A DNA stretch of 64,000 bases, from assembly GCA_963768885.1 (NCBI GenBank), contig CAVYJN010000004.1, positions 1 through 64,000 on the forward strand. Direction: 5' to 3'. Position 1 is the stretch's first letter. Every line of letters begins with the position of its first letter. The notes beneath the pieces were generated by a model, which worked only from the letters and a program-made list of their open reading frames with translations, was not told the DNA's origin and did no database searches. The DNA is from DASRIA01 sp963768885 (GTDB lineage: Bacteria > Actinomycetota > Thermoleophilia > Solirubrobacterales > JBBDJG01). The translations under genes and the position numbers were made by a program. Of the stretch, positions 1-8,702 are shown in pieces.

Positions 1-7
1 TGCTCGG

Positions 8-2158
8 CTAGGTCCGTCCCTCCGCGGCGCCGACCGCCACGCGCTCGACGTCCAGTCGCGGCAGGACCCGCTCCAGCCAGTTGGGGATCCACCAGTTGCG
101 GCTGCCGAGCAACTGCATCACGGCGGGGACGAGCACCATCCGCACGACGGTGGCGTCGAGGAAGATCGCCGAGGCCAATCCGATCCCGAACAACTTCAGG
201 AAGACGTCCGGCGCCGCCAGGAAGGCCAGGAAGACGACGACCATGATCGCTGCCGCCGCAGTGATCACGCGCGCGGTCTTTGCCAGGCCGTCGGCGATCG
301 CTCGCCGCGTGTTTCCGTCCTTGAGGTACTCCTCGCGGATCCGCGAGATCAGGAAGACCTCGTAGTCCATCGAGAGGCCGAAGAGGATCGCGAACATCAT
401 CACCGGCATGAACGGCGCCACGGGCACCTCGTGATCGATCCCGATCAGCCCGCCGACCGCTCCACCCTTCGCCACCAGCGTCATCACGCCGTAGGCGGCG
501 CTGACCGAGAGCAGGTTCATCACCGCGGCCTTCAGCGAGATCAGCGGTGAGTGGAAAGCGACGAGGAGAAGCAGGAAGGAGAGAGCGATGACGCCGGATA
601 TGAAGAGCGGCATGCGGCCCTTCATGTACTCGCTCTGGTCCTCGAGCGCCGCCGTCACGCCACCGATCTCGGCGGTGACGCCGGAGGTGCCGAGCTGCCT
701 GGGCACGACGTCGCTGCGCAGCCGGTTGACGAGATCCTCCGTCTGCTTGTCCTGCGGGGAGTTCGTCGGGATCACGGTGACGATCGCCGCGGTGCCCGCC
801 TGGTTGATCTGCGGAGTCGGGACGAAGGCGACCCCGTCCTCGGCGCGCAGCCGCTTCGCCAGCGCGTCGATCTCGCTCCGCGCGGCCGGATCGGGCAGCT
901 GGGCGGCGATCACCAGCGGCCCGTTGGTGCCCGGCCCGAAGCCCTCCGTGTTCAGGTCGTAGGCCTGGCGCGTCATGGTGTCCGGCGGGTCGTTGCCGGC
1001 GTCGGGAAAGCCGAGGCGCATGCCGAGCGCGGGTGCGGCCAGCGCGAGCAACACCGCCGTCGCGGCGATCGCCGCGGTCCAGGGCCGGCGCTGGACCGCG
1101 TGGCTCCAGCGCGCCGCGGGTGACTCGCCGTCTCCCTCCGCCTTCAGCCTCCGGCCGAGGAACGGGATTCGCAGGCGGTCGACATTCGGCCCCAGGTACG
1201 AGAGCAGCGCCGGCAGCAGCGTGACCGCGGCGAACATCACGACCAGCACGGCGAAGGAGGCCGAGATCGCGACGCCGTACATGTAAGGCAGGCCGGTCAG
1301 GAACAGGCCGAGGACCGCGATCACCACCGTGCTGCCCGCGATGATCACGCTGCGCCCCGCGGTCGTGACGGCCTCGACCACGGCGTCATGGCGATCCTTG
1401 CCGTCGTGCATCGCCGCACGGAACCGTGTCAGCACGAGCAGCGAGTAGTCGATGCCGACTCCGATCCCGATCAGTCCCGACACGGCCGTGGTCCAGTCGG
1501 GGACGTCGACGACGTTGGCGAGCAGGACGATCAGGCCTCCCGACGAGATGCCGAGGCCGAGCAGCGCGATCGCGAGCGGCAGGCCCGCTGCGACCACCGA
1601 GCCGAACGCGATCAGCAGCACGATCGCGGCGCCGAGGAACCCGATCCCCTCCGGGCTCGTCGTCTCCTGAGCGGCGTAGATCGGGTCCCCGCCGAGCTTG
1701 ATCTGGAGTCCCTCGCCACTGTTCTTCTCGGCGGCGTCGATCAGCTTCTCGCCGTCCTTCTTGGTGACGTCCCAGCCGGGGACGGTCAGGGGCAGCGTGG
1801 TCGCGCCGATCGACCCTTCGCGCGAGACGCGGATCGGGGTGTGCGCGGCGACGTGGTCGACCTGCTCGGCCTCGGCGAAGAAGGCGTCGAGGCGCTCCCG
1901 GGCGCCGGGACTCCTGGCGCCGGCCGGATCCTTCCACACGACGTAGATCTCCTGGCCGGAGTAGCCGTCGAACTCCCGCTCCGTGAGGTCGCTCGCCGCC
2001 TTGGACTCCGATCCGGGCGTGTTGTAGTCCGCGTTGTATTCCCCTGCCAGCGAGGAGCCCACCCCGATGATCACGACCGCCGCTGCGATCCACGCAAGCA
2101 CCATGCGGCCACGGCGGCGATAGGCGATATCGGCGAGACGGGCTAGAAAACGGGTCAT
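8..2158 (-). CDS. MMPL/RND-family membrane transporter
   Basis: A 716-residue inner-membrane exporter of the MMPL branch of the RND superfamily, expected to use the proton gradient to move hydrophobic molecules or lipids. The sequence shows a hydrophobic helix at about residues 18-40, a large extracytoplasmic loop, a helix bundle at about 170-320, then a repeat of the same plan (second loop about 385-510, helices about 515-700). The two halves carry the family signatures GIGVGIDYSLL and FGLSMDYEVFL, whose Asp-Tyr pairs sit in the proton-relay helix. Length is normal for the family and it starts with ATG. It is transcribed alone, divergent from the polymerase gene. The substrate cannot be told from sequence. 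Confidence 0.9.
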   Translation of the reverse strand: MTRFLARLADIAYRRRGRMVLAWIAAAVVIIGVGSSLAGEYNADYNTPGSESKAASDLTEREFDGYSGQEIYVVWKDPAGARSPGARERLDAFFAEAEQVDHVAAHTPIRVSREGSIGATTLPLTVPGWDVTKKDGEKLIDAAEKNSGEGLQIKLGGDPIYAAQETTSPEGIGFLGAAIVLLIAFGSVVAAGLPLAIALLGLGISSGGLIVLLANVVDVPDWTTAVSGLIGIGVGIDYSLLVLTRFRAAMHDGKDRHDAVVEAVTTAGRSVIIAGSTVVIAVLGLFLTGLPYMYGVAISASFAVLVVMFAAVTLLPALLSYLGPNVDRLRIPFLGRRLKAEGDGESPAARWSHAVQRRPWTAAIAATAVLLALAAPALGMRLGFPDAGNDPPDTMTRQAYDLNTEGFGPGTNGPLVIAAQLPDPAARSEIDALAKRLRAEDGVAFVPTPQINQAGTAAIVTVIPTNSPQDKQTEDLVNRLRSDVVPRQLGTSGVTAEIGGVTAALEDQSEYMKGRMPLFISGVIALSFLLLLVAFHSPLISLKAAVMNLLSVSAAYGVMTLVAKGGAVGGLIGIDHEVPVAPFMPVMMFAILFGLSMDYEVFLISRIREEYLKDGNTRRAIADGLAKTARVITAAAAIMVVVFLAFLAAPDVFLKLFGIGLASAIFLDATVVRMVLVPAVMQLLGSRNWWIPNWLERVLPRLDVERVAVGAAEGRT

Positions 2159-2274
2159 TCTCGGGGCATCCCTTCTGTCGTGATTCGGTCCCGACTCCCT
2201 TTATGACCGCGGACGGGCGCCGAATTCATCGGCCCATGAACCTAGCAAGCCGAGGAGGGCACGTATGCGAACAT

Positions 2275-3480
2275 GTGTTCGTGTCAGAGGGGGCGAAGGA
2301 GGCGACCATCCTGCATGCCGACCTCGACGCGTTCTATGCGTCCGTCGAGCAACGCGACGACCCTGCTCTGCGCGCGCGTCCGGTGATCGTCGGGTCTGGG
2401 GTGGTGCTCGCGGCCAGTTACGAGGCCAAGGCCTACGGGATCCGCACGGCGATGAGTGGAGCTCAGGCCCGCCGGCTCTGCCCCCGGGCCGCCGTGGTCG
2501 CGCCGCGGATGTCGGCCTATGCCCAGGCCAGCAAAGCCGTCTACGAGGTCTTCGAGCAGACGTCTCCGCTGGTCGAGGGGCTGTCCATCGACGAGGCCTT
2601 CCTCGACGTGCGCGGAATGCGGCGGATCGCCGGCTCTCCGTCGGATATCGCCGTGCGCTTGCGGCGCGAGGTGCTCGATCGCGTCGGTCTGCCCATCACC
2701 GTCGGGGTGGCGAGGACCAAGTTCCTTGCAAAGGTGGCCAGCGGCGTGGCGAAGCCCGACGGCCTGCTCATGGTCCCGCCCGACGGCGAACTGGCGTTTC
2801 TGCACCCGCTCGGGGTCGAGAGGCTCTGGGGAGTCGGCGCGGTCACCGCCAAGAAGCTGCACGATCGGGGAATCACGACGGTCGGCCAGGTTGCCGCGCT
2901 CACCGAGGAGGCGCTCGTCTCCCTGCTGGGGCGCGCGTCCGGCCGGCACCTCCACGCGCTCGCGCACAACCGCGATCCGCGCACGGTGCGGGTAGGTCGC
3001 CGGCGGCGCTCGATGGGAGCGCAGCGTGCGCTCGGCCGCAGGCCGAGATCATGGGAAGACCTGGACGTCGTCGTGGTCGGTCTCGTCGACCGTCTGGGCC
3101 GTCGGCTGCGGGCGGCCCGGCGAGTCTGCCGCACGATCACACTCCGGTTGCGCTTCGGCGACTTCACCCGCGCGACCCGCTCGCACACCCTCTTCGAGGC
3201 GACGGCCCAGACCCAGACGATCCTCGCCACTGCCAGAGAGCTGCTCGAGGCCGCCCGGCCGGTGATCGAGCATCAGGGACTTACGCTCGTCGGCGTCGCC
3301 CTCGGCAACCTCGAGGATGATCGTGCCGTCCAGCTCGCCCTGCCGTTCACCGGAGAGCGCGCCGGCGACCTCGACGCCGCGGTCGACAAGGTGCGCGATC
3401 GGTTCGGATCCGGGTCGATCACGCGGGCGGTGCTCCTGGGCCGCGACCAGGGCGAGTCGGTGCCGCTCCTCCCCGATTGA
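2275..3480 (+). CDS. dinB: DNA polymerase IV (Y-family translesion polymerase)
   Basis: Error-prone Y-family polymerase that extends past lesions and mispaired ends. The palm motif HADLDAFYASVEQ supplies the first metal-binding Asp, and SIDEAFLD holds the catalytic Asp-Glu pair. Helix-hairpin-helix motifs follow (LWGVGAVTAKKL), then the little-finger domain. Near the C-terminus the motif QLALPF fits a beta-clamp binding peptide, so the protein is probably recruited to the replication clamp. The frame is open from 2203, but homology begins about residue 30 of that longer reading. GTG at 2275 or 2281 is preferred, with GGAGGG at 2254-2259 upstream although the spacing is long. The exact start is uncertain. 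Confidence 0.92.
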   Translation: MFVSEGAKEATILHADLDAFYASVEQRDDPALRARPVIVGSGVVLAASYEAKAYGIRTAMSGAQARRLCPRAAVVAPRMSAYAQASKAVYEVFEQTSPLVEGLSIDEAFLDVRGMRRIAGSPSDIAVRLRREVLDRVGLPITVGVARTKFLAKVASGVAKPDGLLMVPPDGELAFLHPLGVERLWGVGAVTAKKLHDRGITTVGQVAALTEEALVSLLGRASGRHLHALAHNRDPRTVRVGRRRRSMGAQRALGRRPRSWEDLDVVVVGLVDRLGRRLRAARRVCRTITLRLRFGDFTRATRSHTLFEATAQTQTILATARELLEAARPVIEHQGLTLVGVALGNLEDDRAVQLALPFTGERAGDLDAAVDKVRDRFGSGSITRAVLLGRDQGESVPLLPD

Positions 3481-3514
3481 CGCGCGGCGCGCGGTCCATG
3501 CGAGAGAAGACACA

Positions 3515-4042
3515 ATGCAAGCCGTGAAACCGGTCGCAAAGCTCGACACCAGGTTCAGCAGCGAGGGCGCGACGGTGACCGAGTGGGCGGAGGCGCGCGG
3601 GCGCCTGGAGGAGGCCGAGGTCTTCTGGCTGTCGACCGTGCGCGCCGACGGGCGCCCACACGTCACGCCCCTGATCTCCGTGTGGTTGGACGACGCGCTC
3701 TACTTCTGCACCGGCCCGACGGAGCAGAAGGCCAGGAACCTCGAGCACAACCGGCACTGCGTCCTCACGACCGGATGCAACTCGATCGACGACGGTCTCG
3801 ACCTCGTCGTCGAAGGCGACGCGGTGCAGCTGCGCGACGACGCGAAGCTCCAGCGCATCGCCGACGCCTACGTCGCGAAGTACGGCAGCGACTGGCGGTT
3901 CGGTGTGCGCGACGGCGTGTTCGTCCACGGCCCCGAGGAAGGCTCGATCGCCTTGGTGTTCGAGGTCGCTCCCCGGACGGCCTTCGGCTTCCGCAAGGGA
4001 GTCGAGTTCAGCCAGACGCGCTGGCGCTTCGGGCGCGACTGA
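3515..4042 (+). CDS. Pyridoxamine 5'-phosphate oxidase-fold protein
   Basis: A 175-residue split-barrel flavin-binding protein (PPOx/F420-dependent family). Typical motifs are FWLSTVRADGRPHVTP near residues 35-50, the strand LYFCTGPTEQKARNL, and a C-terminal RWRF. Actinobacterial members bind FMN or F420 and reduce small substrates or act as haem or flavin binders; the substrate here is unknown. ATG 3515 has a GAGAAG ribosome site just upstream. It follows the polymerase by 34 bases and may be cotranscribed. It ends at a strong hairpin shared with the convergent collagen-like gene. Confidence 0.85.
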   Translation: MQAVKPVAKLDTRFSSEGATVTEWAEARGRLEEAEVFWLSTVRADGRPHVTPLISVWLDDALYFCTGPTEQKARNLEHNRHCVLTTGCNSIDDGLDLVVEGDAVQLRDDAKLQRIADAYVAKYGSDWRFGVRDGVFVHGPEEGSIALVFEVAPRTAFGFRKGVEFSQTRWRFGRD

Positions 4043-4069
4043 AGCGCGGTCCCGACCTGCAACAAGAAA

Positions 4070-4100
4070 GGGCGGCGCCCGCGCGAAGCGGCCGCCGCCC
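4070..4100. terminator. Bidirectional hairpin terminator between convergent genes
   Basis: GGGCGGCG (4070-4077) pairs perfectly with CGCCGCCC (4093-4100). It lies between the stop codons of the PPOx gene (4042) and the collagen-like gene (4123), so it can end both transcripts. There is no long T tract, which is common in high-GC actinobacteria. Confidence 0.6.
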
Positions 4101-4122
4101 AGTCCGTGTTACTGCCCGGGTC

Positions 4123-4881
4123 TTAGTTCAGGCCCGGCGTGCAGATGACGTGGACCGTGGTGTTGCCCTGGCCCTTGGTCTTGCCCCGCCAGCCGGTCGG
4201 CTTGTCCGATTCGACGACGGGCTCGTTCTTGCTTACGGTGCTGTTCTCGTTGCTGCTGCTGACACCGCCACCGATGGCGATCTTGCCGGTCGGGCAAGAC
4301 ACGCTGACGGTCGTGCCGTCGGACGCGGTGCCTGTGATCACGATGGCCTCCGCGAGCCCGGACGGACCGCGGTCACCCTTCGGTCCCTGAGCACCGTGGT
4401 CGCCCTGGTCACCCTTGGGGCCTTGGGCACCGTGGTCGCCCTGGTCACCCTTCGGTCCCTGAGCACCGTGGTTACCCTGGTCACCCTTGGGGCCCTGGGG
4501 ACCGTGGTCGCCCTGGTCACCCTTGGGGCCCTGCGGCCCGGGCACGCTGTCGCCCTTCGGGCCCTGCGGCCCCGTGTCGCCCTTCGGGCCCTGCGGTCCG
4601 ATCGGGCCCTGCGGTCCGGCGGGCCCAACCACGCCGGCGGCTCCCGACAGCCCGATCGGCCCCCGCTTGCCCTGCTTGCCGCGCTTGCTGCGCGCGGGTC
4701 GCTTGTGCTTCTTCTTTGCGCGCTTCTTGGCCGCAGCGTGAGCGGCGGCGTCGTGAGAGGACGCTGCCTGTGCACCCGCCGGCATGCCGAACGAAAACAC
4801 CAGGGTCAGCAACAACCCTGCGATAACCGTGAGCGCGAACGCTGCGCGCGCACGGGTAGAACCCATGGTCCGTGTGGCCAT
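4123..4881 (-). CDS. Secreted collagen-like (Gly-X-Y repeat) protein
   Basis: A 252-residue exported protein. Residues 11-40 form a signal peptide or membrane anchor ending near AGAQA. Residues 50-73 are a Lys/Arg-rich linker. Residues 74-175 are Gly-X-Y triplets dominated by GPQGPKGDQGDH units, and about 176-252 is a globular tail with two cysteines (SCPTG and VICTPG). The triplet pattern predicts a collagen-like triple helix, with one break at GDSVPG. The tail could be a trimerisation or ligand-binding head. ATG 4881 is preceded by GGAG at good spacing. The gene has its own 230-base leader with a strong hairpin. Surface function such as adhesion is inference. Confidence 0.85.
   Translation of the reverse strand: MATRTMGSTRARAAFALTVIAGLLLTLVFSFGMPAGAQAASSHDAAAHAAAKKRAKKKHKRPARSKRGKQGKRGPIGLSGAAGVVGPAGPQGPIGPQGPKGDTGPQGPKGDSVPGPQGPKGDQGDHGPQGPKGDQGNHGAQGPKGDQGDHGAQGPKGDQGDHGAQGPKGDRGPSGLAEAIVITGTASDGTTVSVSCPTGKIAIGGGVSSSNENSTVSKNEPVVESDKPTGWRGKTKGQGNTTVHVICTPGLN
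4381..4524. repeat. Four tandem 36-bp repeats encoding collagen triplets
   Basis: Four units (4381-4416, 4417-4452, 4453-4488, 4489-4524), each ending in CACCCTT. Units alternate between a CGGTCCCTGAG and a GGGGCC type of beginning. Each encodes 12 residues of Gly-X-Y sequence. The array is prone to length variation by slippage. Confidence 0.85.
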
Positions 4882-4933
4882 CCTTAGCTCCGAATCCCGT
4901 AGTTCGATGGGCGGGGGGTCCCGCGACATCCCT

Positions 4934-4977
4934 GCATCTCCAAAGTAACCAGGGCCTTTAGGAGATGCGCGTTTTTT
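4934..4977. other. Strong hairpin in the leader of the collagen-like gene
   Basis: GCATCTCC (4934-4941) pairs with GGAGATGC (4961-4968) and the stem continues inward as AAAG/CTTT. On the plus strand it is followed by GCGTTTTTT, so it resembles an intrinsic terminator for plus-strand transcripts, yet no plus-strand gene lies upstream. On the minus strand it falls about 53 bases before the collagen-like start. No known riboswitch consensus was recognised. Confidence 0.5.
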
Positions 4978-5113
4978 CGAACACCCGTCCAGGGCTTGAC
5001 GGCGGGCCGGCCGTCTGATCCGCGATAATCGCGCCGGGTAGGTCCCGGGCGTCCCTTTGGGGGGCCGGCCGATCGAGAGGCCATGAGGGTCGCGGGCTGC
5101 TGAATCACGCAGC

Positions 5114-6445
5114 CTACGACGCCGTGTACAGCTCCCACTGCCCGGGGACACCCTTCAGCTCATGCATTCCGCGGCTCGTGAAGGAGATGCCGGACCCGGC
5201 GACCAGGTCCTTCACCGTGCGCGAAGTCAGCACCTCACCCGCACCGGCGAGTGCGGCGACGCGTGCGGCGATGTGAACCGCCAGGCCGCCGATGTCGTCG
5301 CCCCGCACCTCCACCTCGCCCGTGTGCGCGCCCGCCCGGATCTCGACGCCGAGCGCGGTCACCGCGTCGGCGATCGCCTGCGCGCACCGCACCGCGCGCG
5401 CGGGACCGTCGAACGCGGCGAGGAACCCGTCGCCGGTCGTCTTGATCTCGCGACCCTGATAGCGCTCGACGTAGCGACGCACGATCTCGTCGTGGCGGTC
5501 GAGGGTCCGCCGCCACTTGTCGTCCCCCAGCGCCGCCGCGGTCTCGGTCGAGGCGACGATGTCGGTGAACAGGACGGTGGTCAGGAGCCGGTCCGGCACC
5601 GGGGACGGCGGCACGCCGGTGACGAACTCCTCGACCGCGTCGAAGATGGGGTCGGGATCGGCCCAGATCAGATGATCGTCGCCGGGCAGCTCGACGTAGC
5701 GCGATCCCTCGATCTGCTCGGCCATCCAACGAGCGCCGCCGACGTCGGCACGGCGGTCGCCCGTCCGGTGGATGATCAGCGTCGGAACCCTGATCGTGGG
5801 GAGGACCGAGCGCACGTCGGTGTCGCTGTTCATGCTGGTGAGCGCAATCGCGGCCGCGGGGCTGGCGCTGGAGCGCAGGAAGCGCGCCCACCACGCGACG
5901 AAGTCCTCGTCGTCCATCACGCCCGGCGCGAGCTCCGGGAGGTGGACGATGCCGCCCCAGCCTGCCCTCAGCCGGTCGATGTGCCGCTCCCGCTCGGCCG
6001 GCGTCGGCGCCCACGGATAGCCGGGCTGCCTGCTGCGAACAGCGAAGCTGCCGTACATGATCAGGGCCTCGGTGCGCCGAGGATAGGCGGCCGCGAACAG
6101 CGCGCACATCGGGCCGCCCTCCGAGTGCCCGAACAACACCGCACGTTCGGAGCCGGCGGCGTCCATGACCGCGCGCACGTCGTCCATGCGCTGCTCCAGC
6201 GTCGGCAGCCGGTCGACCGGCACCCGGTCGGACAGCCCGGTGCCGCGCTTGTCGAAGTTGATCACGCGGCAGAACGATCCGAGCCGCTCCATGGAGCGGG
6301 CGACGCGCGGCTCCTCCCACATGAGCTCGAGGTTGGTCACCCAGCCGTGGACGAAGACGAGGTCGCGCGGACCGGACCCGAACACCTGATAGGCGATCTG
6401 GACTCCGCCGCTGTCCGTGTATCGAATGTCTCGCTCTCGAGCCAA
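5114..6445 (-). CDS. Alpha/beta hydrolase fused to class III nucleotidyl cyclase domain
   Basis: A 443-residue two-domain protein. The N-terminal half is an alpha/beta hydrolase with nucleophile elbow GHSEGG, oxyanion region VFVHGWVTN and a late GDDHL. The C-terminal half, about residues 270-440, is a class III adenylate/guanylate cyclase homology domain. The metal-binding aspartates are visible in LFTDIVAST and TTGDGFLA. This architecture is common in actinobacteria; whether the hydrolase part is catalytic or senses a small ligand to control cyclic nucleotide synthesis is not known. TTG at 6445 was chosen because GGGAG lies six bases upstream; a GTG at 6469 has no ribosome site. It is divergent from the MFS gene. 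Confidence 0.85.
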   Translation of the reverse strand: MARERDIRYTDSGGVQIAYQVFGSGPRDLVFVHGWVTNLELMWEEPRVARSMERLGSFCRVINFDKRGTGLSDRVPVDRLPTLEQRMDDVRAVMDAAGSERAVLFGHSEGGPMCALFAAAYPRRTEALIMYGSFAVRSRQPGYPWAPTPAERERHIDRLRAGWGGIVHLPELAPGVMDDEDFVAWWARFLRSSASPAAAIALTSMNSDTDVRSVLPTIRVPTLIIHRTGDRRADVGGARWMAEQIEGSRYVELPGDDHLIWADPDPIFDAVEEFVTGVPPSPVPDRLLTTVLFTDIVASTETAAALGDDKWRRTLDRHDEIVRRYVERYQGREIKTTGDGFLAAFDGPARAVRCAQAIADAVTALGVEIRAGAHTGEVEVRGDDIGGLAVHIAARVAALAGAGEVLTSRTVKDLVAGSGISFTSRGMHELKGVPGQWELYTAS

Positions 6446-6489
6446 GGTGCGCTCCCGCGGAGTCGACACGCTATCGGTGGCGGGCAGGC

Positions 6490-7752
6490 ATGGTGACCGT
6501 GCGCCCCGCCAACGTTTCTGCCCCGCCCGCTCTAACGCTCTTCCTGTGCCTGTTCGCCGGGCAGGCGGCGGTGATCGCGCTCTCGCCGGTGCTTGCCGAG
6601 GTCGCGCGCGATTTCGACGTCTCGACGGCAACCGCAGGGCAGTTGCGTTCGGTATCCGGTCTCGCGGCCGGGTTCACGGCCCTCGCGATGGGCACGCTCA
6701 GCGGGCGTTTCGGTCTGCGCGACTTGCTGCTGATCGGCTTGGGGGTGCTCGGAGCCGGCTCGCTGGCGAGCGCGGCGGCGCCGAGCTTTGCGACTCTCGC
6801 TGCCGCGCAGGTCGCCGTGGGGGCCGGACTCGCGGTGGTGCTTTCAGCAGGGCTCGCGGCGGCGGCGGCGTGGTCGAGCGAGGCGCAGCGCGCGCGTGTC
6901 CTGTCCTGGGCGCTGATCGGTCAGCCCGGGGCCTGGATCCTGGGCATGCCGGTGATCGGCCTGGTCGGCGGCGTCAGCTGGCGGTTGGCCTGGATCGCGG
7001 TTCCACTGGTGGCCACCGTGGTCGCGCTGGTCGCCGTGAGCGCGCGCTGTCCGGACGTGACCACGGAGCCCGCCACGGGAACCTGGCGGCTGCTGCGCCG
7101 CAGTCCGGCCGTCGCGGGGTGGGCGCTCGGTGAGCTGCTCGCGTTCTCCGCATGGGCGGGAACACTCGTCTTCGTCGGCGCGATGCTCGTCGAGTCCTAC
7201 GGCAGCTCCCCGGCTACCGCCGGACTCCTGCTCGGCCTTGCGGCGGTCGCCTACCTACCGGGCAACTTCCTCGCGCGCCGCTGGATCGGGAAGCGGTCTC
7301 GCGCCATGCTCGTCTTGCTCGTGCTCGTGGCCGCGGTGATCGTCACGGTGCTCGGTGCTTACCGCCCTTCCCCCTGGGGCAGTGCGGCGATCCTGTCGGC
7401 GCTCGCTTTCGTGGCGGGTGCGCGCACGATCGTCGGGAGCGCGCTCGGGCTCGCGGTCTGCTCGCAGCGCCAGGTGTTCGCCATGAGGATGAGGGCCGCA
7501 GCGACGCAGTTCGGGTACCTGCTCGGCGCCGTGCTCGGCGGGCTGGCGCTGGCGGCGTGGGGCTATTCCGGAATGGGAGCGACGTTCGGGGCGCTGTTCG
7601 GGCTTGCCGCGATCCCACACTGCGTGGCGCTGCTGGCCGGCGTCAGCCCGCGCGAGCCGCCGGCGCCAGCGCCTGCATCTCTTCGTCCTCGCCCACGAGC
7701 AACTGGCGGAGCCGCTCCGCGTCGAGGTTCGCCGCGTCGGTCTGGGCGATGA
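6490..7752 (+). CDS. Major facilitator superfamily transporter
   Basis: A 420-residue integral membrane protein with about twelve hydrophobic helices. The loop between helices 2 and 3 reads GTLSGRFGLRDLL, matching the MFS motif A (GxxxDRxGRR-like). This fits the drug/sugar efflux group, but the substrate is unknown. The last roughly 40 residues (PAPAPASLRPRPR onward) are Arg/Pro-rich and are simply the antisense of the convergent hydrolase gene, so the functional protein probably ends near GVSPRE. ATG 6490 or GTG 6493 may start it; a purine-rich GGGCAGG lies upstream. Confidence 0.85.
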   Translation: MVTVRPANVSAPPALTLFLCLFAGQAAVIALSPVLAEVARDFDVSTATAGQLRSVSGLAAGFTALAMGTLSGRFGLRDLLLIGLGVLGAGSLASAAAPSFATLAAAQVAVGAGLAVVLSAGLAAAAAWSSEAQRARVLSWALIGQPGAWILGMPVIGLVGGVSWRLAWIAVPLVATVVALVAVSARCPDVTTEPATGTWRLLRRSPAVAGWALGELLAFSAWAGTLVFVGAMLVESYGSSPATAGLLLGLAAVAYLPGNFLARRWIGKRSRAMLVLLVLVAAVIVTVLGAYRPSPWGSAAILSALAFVAGARTIVGSALGLAVCSQRQVFAMRMRAAATQFGYLLGAVLGGLALAAWGYSGMGATFGALFGLAAIPHCVALLAGVSPREPPAPAPASLRPRPRATGGAAPRRGSPRRSGR

Positions 7753-8584
7753 AGCGCTCCACGACCTCGACGAACCGCTGCGGCTCGGTCACGTGGGGGA
7801 AGTGGCCGGCCTGCTCGAAGATCACGAGCTTGCTCCGTGGCGCCCGCCGGTGGGCCGCGCGTCCGTGCTCGACCGGGATCAGCGTGTCGTGCGCACCCCA
7901 GACGATCAGGATCGGGAGCTCAGTGGCGAGGTAGAGGCGGCTGCTCGCGTCGACGCGCTGGCCGCCCGGGTCGATCAGCCCCCGCACCGTGTGGATGAAG
8001 GTCTGGCGTGCCTCGGTGTCGCCGAGTGAGGCGAAGCTCCGGCCGATCTCCTCGAGGTCGGGCCCGGCACGGAAGCCGAGGCGGTTGACGAGGCCCGCGA
8101 GCTTGGTGCCGGTGCTGGGCAGTCCGGTCTTGAAGAGCAGCGGCAGGACGTATTCGGCCCCGGGCAGCGCCGCCGAGCGAAGAATCATGTGGAGCTCGCG
8201 CCCCAGGCCCCCGCTGGACACGAGCACGAGCCGTTCGAGCATCTCGGGGAACTGGTAGCCGAATTGCATCGCGACGCCGCCACCGAGCGAGTGCCCGACG
8301 ACCGTCGCGCGGCGGTGGCCCAGCGCGAAGAGCAGGTCCCGCACGGCGCTCGCGTACGCGCCGAGCGAGTAGTCGCCTCCCAGCTTCCCGGACTGGCCGT
8401 GTCCCAGAAGGTCGGGCACGATCACGCGGTGGTGCTCGCCGAGGGCGGGAAGGACCGCATCCCATGTCGCGGAAGTCCCGGCGATCCCGTGAAGCAACAC
8501 CAACACGGGCCCTGAATTTCCCGCGCTGCGGTAACCGATTTCCTGGCCGTGAAGGGTCAGCGTTTTCGAAACGGGCATGGTCAT
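7643..8584 (-). CDS. Alpha/beta fold hydrolase
   Basis: A 313-residue soluble hydrolase. Visible elements are the oxyanion-hole strand VLVLLHGIAG, nucleophile elbow VVGHSLGGG with Ser99, acid strand LIVWGAHDTLIP and the catalytic-His region AGHFPH. The closest relative in the window is the hydrolase at 45375-46308, which shares long identical stretches such as GDYSLGA and GHSLGGGVAMQF, so the two are paralogues. Substrate unknown; esterase, epoxide hydrolase or C-C hydrolase are all possible. Its 3' end overlaps the MFS gene by 110 bases in convergent orientation. Confidence 0.88.
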   Translation of the reverse strand: MTMPVSKTLTLHGQEIGYRSAGNSGPVLVLLHGIAGTSATWDAVLPALGEHHRVIVPDLLGHGQSGKLGGDYSLGAYASAVRDLLFALGHRRATVVGHSLGGGVAMQFGYQFPEMLERLVLVSSGGLGRELHMILRSAALPGAEYVLPLLFKTGLPSTGTKLAGLVNRLGFRAGPDLEEIGRSFASLGDTEARQTFIHTVRGLIDPGGQRVDASSRLYLATELPILIVWGAHDTLIPVEHGRAAHRRAPRSKLVIFEQAGHFPHVTEPQRFVEVVERFIAQTDAANLDAERLRQLLVGEDEEMQALAPAARAG

Positions 8585-8702
8585 ACGCGCTCGATTTCAG
8601 TCTGGCGCACCCGCCCGCCCCCGGCATCCGTTGGACCTACGGGTCCGGTTTGGGGGGTTACCCGGACGACTGCCGTGGCTCTCGCTCTACGATGCGCCGG
8701 AG

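Noticed and set aside
4381..4524. CRISPR-like tandem repeats
   Set aside because: Units are contiguous, without unique spacers, and encode collagen triplets.
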